Part shown: positions 28,801 to 42,549 of the stretch, in pieces
Layout of the letters: every line of letters starts with the position of its first letter
Numbering within the stretch: the stretch's first letter is position 1
Assembly: GCA_963513935.1 (NCBI GenBank)
Contig: OY740772.1
Coordinates: forward strand, 9,504,607 to 9,568,606
DNA from: Aphrophora alni
Lineage: Eukaryota > Arthropoda > Insecta > Hemiptera > Aphrophoridae
Direction of reading: 5' to 3'
Length of the DNA stretch: 64,000 bases
Notes under the pieces: model-generated
What the model saw: the letters and a program-made list of their open reading frames with translations, nothing else
What the model was told of the DNA's origin: nothing
Databases searched by the model: none
Translations under genes and position numbers: made by a program

Positions 28801-31800
28801 TCTATAGCTTAATAGAAGCAGAATTAAATTTGGAGTCGAGGGGTGCTTATGAAATTTCAAAATTTTTAATATTTTTTTCATTTTTATCTATTTTTTTGTA
28901 AAAATTTCAACATTTAACAATACCAATGATATGGGTAACAAGAGATGCACAATTGAAAGGAGAGTAAACCGTGAAAAAAACACTTTGAAATCTCAAAGGG
29001 TTTACGAGTAATTGCAGTTTAAAAATTTTTCAAAAAAGATCAAAATTGTTTTAAACCAATGATATGGGTATCAAAAGATGCAGAATTGAAAGGAGAATAA
29101 AGTTTGAAAAAATCACTTTGACATCTCAAATGGTTTATGAGTTATTGCAATTTAAACGTTAATAAAAATACCAGATTTTAATATTTCCCGTTTCACCACT
29201 TGCAATACCTTTTTAAATCGCCTGTAGCTCCATAATTATACATCGTAATGATATCAAAATTTACATGAGGAAAGAAGAAAGTTGAAATTTTACTGTGGCG
29301 TTTTCAATTCGAAAATATCTCTTATAGTTTCTGAGTAATTAACTCGTGAAAACAGCCATTTTTCCAACTTTGCAAAATGCTAAGGTACCCCCTTGCAGTT
29401 TTTTTAGGCGAAAAAGTGAGTTTTTGATTTTTGAATGTTTCTATAGCTTAATAGAAGCAGAATTAAATTTGGAGTCGAGGGGTGCTTATGAAATTTCAAA
29501 ATTTTTAATATTTTTTTCATTTTTATCTATTTTTTTGTAAAAATTTCAACATTTAACAATACCAATGATATGGGTAACAAGAGATGCACAATTGAAAGGA
29601 GAGTAAACCGTGAAAAAAACACTTTGAAATCTCAAAGGGTTTACGAGTAATTGCAGTTTAAAATTTTTTCAAAAAAGATCAAAATTGTTTTAAACCAATG
29701 ATATGGGTATCAAAAGATGCAGAATTGAAAGGAGAATACAGTTTGAAAAAATCACTTTGACATCTCAAATGGTTTATGAGTTATTGCAATTTAAACGTTA
29801 ATAAAAATACCAGATTTTAATATTTCCCGTTTCGCCACTTGCAATACCTTTTTAAATCGCCTGTAGCTCCATAATTATGCATCGTAATGATATCAAAATT
29901 TACATGAGGAAAGAAGAAAGTTGAAATTTTACTGTGGCGTTTTCAATTCGAAAATATCTCTTATAGTTTCTGAGTAATTAACTCGTGAAAACAGCCATTT
30001 TTCCAACTTTGCAAAATGCTAAGGTACCCCCCTTGCAGTTTTTTTAGGCGAAAAAGTGAGTTTTTGATTTTTGAATGTTTCTATAGCTTAATAGAAGCAG
30101 AATTAAATTTGGAGTCGAGGGGTGCTTATGAAATTTCAAAATTTTTAATATTTTTTTCATTTTTATCTATTTTTTTGTAAAAATTTCAACATTTAACAAT
30201 ACCAATGATATGGGTAACAAGAGATGCACAATTGAAAGGAGAGTAAACCGTGAAAAAAACACTTTGAAATCTCAAAGGGTTTACGAGTAATTGCAGTTTA
30301 AAAATTTTTCAAAAAAGATCAAAATTGTTTTAAACCAATGATATGGGTATCAAAAGATGCAGAATTGAAAGGAGAATAAAGTTTGAAAAAATCACTTTGA
30401 CATCTCAAATGGTTTATGAGTTATTGCAATTTAAACGTTAATAAAAATACCAGATTTTAATATTTCCCGTTTCGCCACTTGCAATACCTTTTTAAATCGC
30501 CTGTAGCTCCATAATTATACATCGTAATGATATCAAAATTTACATGAGGAAAGAAGAAAGTTGAAATTTTACTGTGGCGTTTTCAATTCGAAAATATCTC
30601 TTATAGTTTCTGAGTAATTAACTCGTGAAAACAGCCAATTTTCCAACTTTGCAAAATGCTAAGGTACCCCCCTTGCAGTTTTTTTAGGCGAAAAAGTGAG
30701 TTTTTGATTTTTGAATGTTTCTATAGCTTAATAGAAGCAGAATTAAATTTGGAGTCGAGGGGTGCTTATGAAATTTCAAAATTTTTAATATTTTTTTCAT
30801 TTTTATCTATTTTTTTGTAAAAATTTCAACATTTAACAATACCAATGATATGGGTAACAAGAGATGCACAATTGAAAGGAGAGTAAACCGTGAAAAAAAC
30901 ACTTTGAAATCTCAAAGGGTTTACGAGTAATTGCAGTTTAAAAATTTTTCAAAAAAGATCAAAATTGTTTTAAACCAATGATATGGGTATCAAAAGATGC
31001 AGAATTGAAAGGAGAATAAAGTTTGAAAAAATCACTTTGACATCTCAAATGGTTTATGAGTTATTGCAATTTAAACGTTAATAAAAATACCAGATTTTAA
31101 TATTTCCCGTTTCGCCACTTGCAATACCTTTTTAAATCGCCTGTAGCTCCATAATTATGCATCGTAATGATATCAAAATTTACATGAGGAAAGAAGAAAG
31201 TTGAAATTTTACTGTGGCGTTTTCAATTCGAAAATATCTCTTATAGTTTCTGAGTAATTAATTCGTGAAAACAGCCATTTTTCCAACTTTGCAAAATGCT
31301 AAGGTACCCCCCTTGCAGTTTTTTTAGGCGAAAAAGTGAGTTTTTGATTTTTGAATGTTTCTATAGCTTAATAGAAGCAGAATTAAATTTGGAGTCGTAG
31401 GGTGCTTATGACATTTCAAAATTTTTAATATTTTTTTCATTTTTATCTATTTTTTTGTAAAAATTTCAACATTTAACAATACCAATGATATGGGTAACAA
31501 GAGATGCACAATTGAAAGGAGAGTAAACCGTGAAAAAAACACTTTGAAATCTCAAAGGGTTTACGAGTAATTGCAGTTTAAAAATTTTTCAAAAAAGATC
31601 AAAATTGTTTTAAACCAATGATATGGGTATCAAAAGATGCAGAATTGAAAGGAGAATAAAGTTTGAAAAAATCACTTTGACATCTCAAATGGTTTATGAG
31701 TTATTGCAATTTAAACGTTAATAAAAATACCAGATTTTAATATTTCCCGTTTCGCCACTTGCAATACCTTTTTAAATCGCCTGTAGCTCCATAATTATAC

Positions 31801-34800
31801 ATCGTAATGATATCAAAATTTACATGAGGAAAGAAGAAAGTTGAAATTTTACTGTGGCGTTTTCAATTCGAAAATATCTCTTATAGTTTCTGAGTAATTA
31901 ACTCGTGAAAACAGCCATTTTTCCAACTTTGCAAAATGCTAAGGTACCCCCTTGCAGTTTTTTTAGGCGAAAAAGTGAGTTTTTGATTTTTGAATGTTTC
32001 TATAGCTTAATAGAAGCAGAATTAAATTTGGAGTCGAGGGGTGCTTATGAAATTTCAAAATTTTTAATATTTTTTTTCATTTTTATCTATTTTTTTGTAA
32101 AAATTTCAACATTTAACAATACCAATGATATGGGTAACAAGAGATGCACAATTGAAAGGAGAGTAAACCGTGAAAAAAACACTTTGAAATCTCAAAGGGT
32201 TTACGAGTAATTGCAGTTTAAAAATTTTTCAAAAAAGATCAAAATTGTTTTAAACCAATGATATGGGTATCAAAAGATGCAGAATTGAAAGGAGAATAAA
32301 GTTTGAAAAAATCACTTTGACATCTCAAATGGTTTATGAGTTATTGCAATTTAAACGTTAATAAAAATACCAGATTTTAATATTTCCCGTTTCGCCACTT
32401 GCAATACCTTTTTAAATCGCCTGTAGCTCCATAATTATACATCGTAATGGTATCAAAATTTACATGAGGAAAGAAGAAAGTTGAAATTTTACTGTGGCGT
32501 TTTCAATTCGAAAATATCTCTTATAGTTTCTGAGTAATTAACTCGTGAAAACAGCCATTTTTCCAACTTTGCAAAATGCTAAGGTACCCCCCTTGCAGTT
32601 TTTTTAGGCGAAAAAGTGAGTTTTTGATTTTTGAATGTTTCTATAGCTTAATAGAAGCAGAATTAAATTTGGAGTCGAGGGGTGCTTATGAAATTTCAAA
32701 ATTTTTAATATTTTTTTCATTTTTATCTATTTTTTTGTAAAAATTTCAACATTTAACAATACCAATGATATGGGTAACAAGAGATGCACAATTGAAAGGA
32801 GAGTAAACCGTGAAAAAAACACTTTGAAATCTCAAAGGGTTTACGAGTAATTGCAGTTTAAAAATTTTTCAAAAAAGATCAAAATTGTTTTAAACCAATG
32901 ATATGGGTATCAAAAGATGCAGAATTGAAAGGAGAATAAAGTTTGAAAAAATCACTTTGACATCTCAAATGGTTTATGAGTTATTGCAATTTAAACGTTA
33001 ATAAAAATACCAGATTTTAATATTTCCCGTTTCACCACTTGCAATACCTTTTTAAATCGCCTGTAGCTCCATAATTATACATCGTAATGATATCAAAATT
33101 TACATGAGGAAAGAAGAAAGTTGAAATTTTACTGTGGCGTTTTCAATTCGAAAATATCTCTTATAGTTTCTGAGTAATTAACTCGTGAAAACAGCCATTT
33201 TTCCAACTTTGCAAAATGCTAAGGTACCCCCCTTGCAGTTTTTTTAGGCGAAAAAGTGAGTTTTTGATTTTTGAATGTTTCTATAGCTTAATAGAAGCAG
33301 AATTAAATTTGGAGTCGAGGGGTGCTTATGAAATTTCAAAATTTTTAATATTTTTTTCATTTTTATCTATTTTTTTGTAAAAATTTCAACATTTAACAAT
33401 ACCAATGATATGGGTAACAAGAGATGCACAATTGAAAGGAGAGTAAACCGTGAAAAAAACACTTTGAAATCTCAAAGGGTTTACGAGTAATTGCAGTTTA
33501 AAAATTTTTCAAAAAAGATCAAAATTGTTTTAAACCAATGATATGGGTATCAAAAGATGCAGAATTGAAAGGAGAATAAAGTTTGAAAAAATCACTTTGA
33601 CATCTCAAATGGTTTATGAGTTATTGCAATTTAAACGTTAATAAAAATACCAGATTTTAATATTTCCCGTTTCGCCACTTGCAATACCTTTTTAAATCGC
33701 CTGTAGCTCCATAATTATACATCGTAATGATATCAAAATTTACATGAGGAAAGAAGAAAGTTGAAATTTTACTGTGGCGTTTTCAATTCGAAAATATCTC
33801 TTATAGTTTCTGAGTAATTAACTCGTGAAAACAGCCAATTTTCCAACTTTGCAAAATGCTAAGGTACCCCCCTTGCAGTTTTTTTAGGCGAAAAAGTGAG
33901 TTTTTGATTTTTGAATGTTTCTATAGCTTAATAGAAGTAGAATTAAATTTGGAGTCGAGGGGTGCTTATGAAATTTCAAAATTTTTAATATTTTTTTCAT
34001 TTTTATCTATTTTTTTGTAAAAATTTCAACATTTAACAATACCAATGATATGGGTAACAAGAGATGCACAATTGAAAGGAGAGTAAACCGTGAAAAAAAC
34101 ACTTTGAAATCTCAAAGGGTTTACGAGTAATTGCAGTTTAAAAATTTTTCAAAAAAGATCAAAATTGTTTTAAACCAATGATATGGGTATCAAAAGATGC
34201 AGAATTGAAAGGAGAATAAAGTTTGAAAAAATCACTTTGACATCTCAAATGGTTTATGAGTTATTGCAATTTAAACGTTAATAAAAATACCAGATTTTAA
34301 TATTTCCCGTTTCGCCACTTGCAATACCTTTTTAAATCGCCTGTAGCTCCATAATTATGCATCGTAATGATATCAAAATTTACATGAGGAAAGAAGAAAG
34401 TTGAAATTTTACTGTGGCGTTTTCAATTCGAAAATATCTCTTATAGTTTCTGAGTAATTAACTCGTGAAAACAGCCATTTTTCCAACTTTGCAAAATGCT
34501 AAGGTACCCCCCTTGCAGTTTTTTTAGGCGAAAAAGTGAGTTTTTGATTTTTGAATGTTTCTATAGCTTAATAGAAGTAGAATTAAATTTGGAGTCGAGG
34601 GGTGCTTATGAAATTTCAAAATTTTTAATATTTTTTTCATTTTTATCTATTTTTTTGTAAAAATTTCAACATTTAACAATACCAATGATATGGGTAACAA
34701 GAGATGCACAATTGAAAGGAGAGTAAACCGTGAAAAAAACACTTTGAAATCTCAAAGGGTTTACGAGTAATTGCAGTTTAAAAATTTTTCAAAAAAGATC

Positions 34801-37800
34801 AAAATTGTTTTAAACCAATGATATGGGTATCAAAAGATGCAGAATTGAAAGGAGAATAAAGTTTGAAAAAATCACTTTGACATCTCAAATGGTTTATGAG
34901 TTATTGCAATTTAAACGTTAATAAAAATACCAGATTTTAATATTTCCCGTTTCGCCACTTGCAATACCTTTTTAAATCGCCTGTAGCTCCATAATTATGC
35001 ATCGTAATGATATCAAAATTTACATGAGGAAAGAAGAAAGTTGAAATTTTACTGTGGCGTTTTCAATTCGAAAATATCTCTTATAGTTTCTGAGTAATTA
35101 ACTCGTGAAAACAGCCATTTTTCCAACTTTGCAAAATGCTAAGGTACCCCCCTTGCAGTTTTTTTAGGCGAAAAAGTGAGTTTTTGATTTTTGAATGTTT
35201 CTATAGCTTAATAGAAGCAGAATTAAATTTGGAGTCGAGGGGTGCTTATGAAATTTCAAAATTTTTAATATTTTTTTCATTTTTATCTATTTTTTTGTAA
35301 AAATTTCAACATTTAACAATACCAATGATATGGGTAACAAGAGATGCACAATTGAAAGGAGAGTAAACCGTGAAAAAAACACTTTGAAATCTCAAAGGGT
35401 TTACGAGTAATTGCAGTTTAAAAATTTTTCAAAAAAGATCAAAATTGTTTTAAACCAATGATATGGGTATCAAAAGATGCAGAATTGAAAGGAGAATAAA
35501 GTTTGAAAAAATCACTTTGACATCTCAAATGGTTTATGAGTTATTGCAATTTAAACGTTAATAAAAATACCAGATTTTAATATTTCCCGTTTCGCCACTT
35601 GCAATACCTTTTTAAATCGCCTGTAGCTCCATAATTATACATCGTAATGATATCAAAATTTACATGAGGAAAGAAGAAAGTTGAAATTTTACTGTGGCGT
35701 TTTCAATTCGAAAATATCTCTTATAGTTTCTGAGTAATTAACTCGTGAAAACAGCCATTTTTCCAACTTTGCAAAATGCTAAGGTACCCCCTTGCAGTTT
35801 TTTTAGGCGAAAAAGTGAGTTTTTGATTTTTGAATGTTTCTATAGCTTAATAGAAGCAGAATTAAATTTGGAGTCGAGGGGTGCTTATGAAATTTCAAAA
35901 TTTTTAATATTTTTTTTCATTTTTATCTATTTTTTTGTAAAAATTTCAACATTTAACAATACCAATGATATGGGTAACAAGAGATGCACAATTGAAAGGA
36001 GAGTAAACCGTGAAAAAAACACTTTGAAATCTCAAAGGGTTTACGAGTAATTGCAGTTTAAAAATTTTTCAAAAAAGATCAAAATTGTTTTAAACCAATG
36101 ATATGGGTATCAAAAGATGCAGAATTGAAAGGAGAATAAAGTTTGAAAAAATCACTTTGACATCTCAAATGGTTTATGAGTTATTGCAATTTAAACGTTA
36201 ATAAAAATACCAGATTTTAATATTTCCCGTTTCGCCACTTGCAATACCTTTTTAAATCGCCTGTAGCTCCATAATTATACATCGTAATGATATCAAAATT
36301 TACATGAGGAAAGAAGAAAGTTGAAATTTTACTGTGGCGTTTTCAATTCGAAAATATCTCTTATAGTTTCTGAGTAATTAACTCGTGAAAACAGCCATTT
36401 TTCCAACTTTGCAAAATGCTAAGGTACCCCCCTTGCAGTTTTTTTAGGCGAAAAAGTGAGTTTTTGATTTTTGAATGTTTCTATAGCTTAATAGAAGCAG
36501 AATTAAATTTGGAGTCGAGGGGTGCTTATGAAATTTCAAAATTTTTAATATTTTTTTCATTTTTATCTATTTTTTTGTAAAAATTTCAACATTTAACAAT
36601 ACCAATGATATGGGTAACAAGAGATGCACAATTGAAAGGAGAGTAAACCGTGAAAAAAACACTTTGAAATCTCAAAGGGTTTACGAGTAATTGCAGTTTA
36701 AAAATTTTTCAAAAAAGATCAAAATTGTTTTAAACCAATGATATGGGTATCAAAAGATGCAGAATTGAAAGGAGAATAAAGTTTGAAAAAATCACTTTGA
36801 CATCTCAAATGGTTTATGAGTTATTGCAATTTAAACGTTAATAAAAATACCAGATTTTAATATTTCCCGTTTCGCCACTTGCAATACCTTTTTAAATCGC
36901 CTGTAGCTCCATAATTATGCATCGTAATGATATCAAAATTTACATGAGGAAAGAAGAAAGTTGAAATTTTACTGTGGCGTTTTCAATTCGAAAATATCTC
37001 TTATAGTTTCTGAGTAATTAACTCGTGAAAACAGCCATTTTTCCAACTTTGCAAAATGCTAAGGTACCCCCCTTGCAGTTTTTTTAGGCGAAAAAGTGAG
37101 TTTTTGATTTTTGAATGTTTCTATAGCTTAATAGAAGCAGAATTAAATTTGGAGTCGAGGGGTGCTTATGAAATTTCAAAATTTTTAATATTTTTTTTCA
37201 TTTTTATCTATTTTTTTGTAAAAATTTCAACATTTAACAATACCAATGATATGGGTAACAAGAGATGCACAATTGAAAGGAGAGTAAACCGTGAAAAAAA
37301 CACTTTGAAATCTCAAAGGGTTTACGAGTAATTGCAGTTTAAAAATTTTTCAAAAAAGATCAAAATTGTTTTAAACCAATGATATGGGTATCAAAAGATG
37401 CAGAATTGAAAGGAGAATAAAGTTTGAAAAAATCACTTTGACATCTCAAATGGTTTATGAGTTATTGCAATTTAAACGTTAATAAAAATACCAGATTTTA
37501 ATATTTCCCGTTTCGCCACTTGCAATACCTTTTTAAATCGCCTGTAGCTCCATAATTATACATCGTAATGATATCAAAATTTACATGAGGAAAGAAGAAA
37601 GTTGAAATTTTACTGTGGCGTTTTCAATTCGAAAATATCTCTTATAGTTTCTGAGTAATTAACTCGTGAAAACAGCCATTTTTCCAACTTTGCAAAATGC
37701 TAAGGTACCCCCCTTGCAGTTTTTTTAGGCGAAAAAGTGAGTTTTTGATTTTTGAATGTTTCTATAGCTTAATAGAAGCAGAATTAAATTTGGAGTCGAG

Positions 37801-40800
37801 GGGTGCTTATGAAATTTCAAAATTTTTAATATTTTTTTCATTTTTATCTATTTTTTTGTAAAAATTTCAACATTTAACAATACCAATGATATGGGTAACA
37901 AGAGATGCACAATTGAAAGGAGAGTAAACCGTGAAAAAAACACTTTGAAATCTCAAAGGGTTTACGAGTAATTGCAGTTTAAAAATTTTTCAAAAAAGAT
38001 CAAAATTGTTTTAAACCAATGATATGGGTATCAAAAGATGCAGAATTGAAAGGAGAATAAAGTTTGAAAAAATCACTTTGACATCTCAAATGGTTTATGA
38101 GTTATTGCAATTTAAACGTTAATAAAAATACCAGATTTTAATATTTCCCGTTTCGCCACTTGCAATACCTTTTTAAATCGCCTGTAGCTCCATAATTATG
38201 CATCGTAATGATATCAAAATTTACATGAGGAAAGAAGAAAGTTGAAATTTTACTGTGGCGTTTTCAATTCGAAAATATCTCTTATAGTTTCTGAGTAATT
38301 AACTCGTGAAAACAGCCATTTTTCCAACTTTGCAAAATGCTAAGGTACCCCCCTTGCAGTTTTTTTAGGCGAAAAAGTGAGTTTTTGATTTTTGAATGTT
38401 TCTATAGCTTAATAGAAGCAGAATTAAATTTGGAGTCGAGGGGTGCTTATGAAATTTCAAAATTTTTAATATTTTTTTTCATTTTTATCTATTTTTTTGT
38501 AAAAATTTCAACATTTAACAATACCAATGATATGGGTAACAAGAGATGCACAATTGAAAGGAGAGTAAACCGTGAAAAAAACACTTTGAAATCTCAAAGG
38601 GTTTACGAGTAATTGCAGTTTAAAAATTTTTCAAAAAAGATCAAAATTGTTTTAAACCAATGATATGGGTATCAAAAGATGCAGAATTGAAAGGAGAATA
38701 AAGTTTGAAAAAATCACTTTGACATCTCAAATGGTTTATGAGTTATTGCAATTTAAACGTTAATAAAAATACCAGATTTTAATATTTCCCGTTTCGCCAC
38801 TTGCAATACCTTTTTAAATCGCCTGTAGCTCCATAATTATACATCGTAATGATATCAAAATTTACATGAGGAAAGAAGAAAGTTGAAATTTTACTGTGGC
38901 GTTTTCAATTCGAAAATATCTCTTATAGTTTCTGAGTAATTAACTCGTGAAAACAGCCATTTTTCCAACTTTGCAAAATGCTAAGGTACCCCCCTTGCAG
39001 TTTTTTTAGGCGAAAAAGTGAGTTTTTGATTTTTGAATGTTTCTATAGCTTAATAGAAGCAGAATTAAATTTGGAGTCGAGGGGTGCTTATGAAATTTCA
39101 AAATTTTTAATATTTTTTTCATTTTTATCTATTTTTTTGTAAAAATTTCAACATTTAACAATACCAATGATATGGGTAACAAGAGATGCACAATTGAAAG
39201 GAGAGTAAACCGTGAAAAAAACACTTTGAAATCTCAAAGGGTTTACGAGTAATTGCAGTTTAAAAATTTTTCAAAAAAGATCAAAATTGTTTTAAACCAA
39301 TGATATGGGTATCAAAAGATGCAGAATTGAAAGGAGAATAAAGTTTGAAAAAATCACTTTGACATCTCAAATGGTTTATGAGTTATTGCAATTTAAACGT
39401 TAATAAAAATACCAGATTTTAATATTTCCCGTTTCGCCACTTGCAATACCTTTTTAAATCGCCTGTAGCTCCATAATTATACATCGTAATGATATCAAAA
39501 TTTACATGAGGAAAGAAGAAAGTTGAAATTTTACTGTGGCGTTTTCAATTCGAAAATATCTCTTATAGTTTCTGAGTAATTAACTCGTGAAAACAGCCAT
39601 TTTTCCAACTTTGCAAAATGCTAAGGTACCCCCCTTGCAGTTTTTTTAGGCGAAAAAGTGAGTTTTTGATTTTTGAATGTTTCTATAGCTTAATAGAAGC
39701 AGAATTAAATTTGGAGTCGAGGGGTGCTTATGAAATTTCAAAATTTTTAATATTTTTTTCATTTTTATCTATTTTTTTGTAAAAATTTCAACATTTAACA
39801 ATACCAATGATATGGGTAACAAGAGATGCACAATTGAAAGGAGAGTAAACCGTGAAAAAAACACTTTGAAATCTCAAAGGGTTTACGAGTAATTGCAGTT
39901 TAAAAATTTTTCAAAAAAGATCAAAATTGTTTTAAACCAATGATATGGGTATCAAAAGATGCAGAATTGAAAGGAGAATAAAGTTTGAAAAAATCACTTT
40001 GACATCTCAAATGGTTTATGAGTTATTGCAATTTAAACGTTAATAAAAATACCAGATTTTAATATTTCCCGTTTCGCCACTTGCAATACCTTTTTAAATC
40101 GCCTGTAGCTCCATAATTATGCATCGTAATGATATCAAAATTTACATGAGGAAAGAAGAAAGTTGAAATTTTACTGTGGCGTTTTCAATTCGAAAATATC
40201 TCTTATAGTTTCTGAGTAATTAACTCGTGAAAACAGCCATTTTTCCAACTTTGCAAAATGCTAAGGTACCCCCCTTGCAGTTTTTTTAGGCGAAAAAGTG
40301 AGTTTTTGATTTTTGAATGTTTCTATAGCTTAATAGAAGCAGAATTAAATTTGGAGTCGAGGGGTGCTTATGAAATTTCAAAATTTTTAATATTTTTTTT
40401 CATTTTTATCTATTTTTTTGTAAAAATTTCAACATTTAACAATACCAATGATATGGGTAACAAGAGATGCACAATTGAAAGGAGAGTAAACCGTGAAAAA
40501 AACACTTTGAAATCTCAAAGGGTTTACGAGTAATTGCAGTTTAAAAATTTTTCAAAAAAGATCAAAATTGTTTTAAACCAATGATATGGGTATCAAAAGA
40601 TGCAGAATTGAAAGGAGAATAAAGTTTGAAAAAATCACTTTGACATCTCAAATGGTTTATGAGTTATTGCAATTTAAACGTTAATAAAAATACCAGATTT
40701 TAATATTTCCCGTTTCGCCACTTGCAATACCTTTTTAAATCGCCTGTAGCTCCATAATTATACATCGTAATGATATCAAAATTTACATGAGGAAAGAAGA

Positions 40801-42549
40801 AAGTTGAAATTTTACTGTGGCGTTTTCAATTCGAAAATATCTCTTATAGTTTCTGAGTAATTAACTCGTGAAAACAGCCATTTTTCCAACTTTGCAAAAT
40901 GCTAAGGTACCCCCCTTGCAGTTTTTTTAGGCGAAAAAGTGAGTTTTTGATTTTTGAATGTTTCTATAGCTTAATAGAAGCAGAATTAAATTTGGAGTCG
41001 AGGGGTGCTTATGAAATTTCAAAATTTTTAATATTTTTTTCATTTTTATCTATTTTTTTGTAAAAATTTCAACATTTAACAATACCAATGATATGGGTAA
41101 CAAGAGATGCACAATTGAAAGGAGAGTAAACCGTGAAAAAAACACTTTGAAATCTCAAAGGGTTTACGAGTAATTGCAGTTTAAAAATTTTTCAAAAAAG
41201 ATCAAAATTGTTTTAAACCAATGATATGGGTATCAAAAGATGCAGAATTGAAAGGAGAATAAAGTTTGAAAAAATCACTTTGACATCTCAAATGGTTTAT
41301 GAGTTATTGCAATTTAAACGTTAATAAAAATACCAGATTTTAATATTTCCCGTTTCGCCACTTGCAATACCTTTTTAAATCGCCTGTAGCTCCATAATTA
41401 TGCATCGTAATGATATCAAAATTTACATGAGGAAAGAAGAAAGTTGAAATTTTACTGTGGCGTTTTCAATTCGAAAATATCTCTTATAGTTTCTGAGTAA
41501 TTAACTCGTGAAAACAGCCATTTTTCCAACTTTGCAAAATGCTAAGGTACCCCCCTTGCAGTTTTTTTAGGCGAAAAAGTGAGTTTTTGATTTTTGAATG
41601 TTTCTATAGCTTAATAGAAGCAGAATTAAATTTGGAGTCGAGGGGTGCTTATGAAATTTCAAAATTTTTAATATTTTTTTTCATTTTTATCTATTTTTTT
41701 GTAAAAATTTCAACATTTAACAATACCAATGATATGGGTAACAAGAGATGCACAATTGAAAGGAGAGTAAACCGTGAAAAAAACACTTTGAAATCTCAAA
41801 GGGTTTACGAGTAATTGCAGTTTAAAAATTTTTCAAAAAAGATCAAAATTGTTTTAAACCAATGATATGGGTATCAAAAGATGCAGAATTGAAAGGAGAA
41901 TAAAGTTTGAAAAAATCACTTTGACATCTCAAATGGTTTATGAGTTATTGCAATTTAAACGTTAATAAAAATACCAGATTTTAATATTTCCCGTTTCGCC
42001 ACTTGCAATACCTTTTTAAATCGCCTGTAGCTCCATAATTATACATCGTAATGATATCAAAATTTACATGAGGAAAGAAGAAAGTTGAAATTTTACTGTG
42101 GCGTTTTCAATTCGAAAATATCTCTTATAGTTTCTGAGTAATTAACTCGTGAAAACAGCCATTTTTCCAACTTTGCAAAATGCTAAGGTACCCCCCTTGC
42201 AGTTTTTTTAGGCGAAAAAGTGAGTTTTTGATTTTTGAATGTTTCTATAGCTTAATAGAAGCAGAATTAAATTTGGAGTCGAGGGGTGCTTATGAAATTT
42301 CAAAATTTTTAATATTTTTTTCATTTTTATCTATTTTTTTGTAAAAATTTCAACATTTAACAATACCAATGATATGGGTAACAAGAGATGCACAATTGAA
42401 AGGAGAGTAAACCGTGAAAAAAACACTTTGAAATCTCAAAGGGTTTACGAGTAATTGCAGTTTAAAAATTTTTCAAAAAAGATCAAAATTGTTTTAAACC
42501 AATGATATGGGTATCAAAAGATGCAGAATTGAAAGGAGAATAAAGTTTG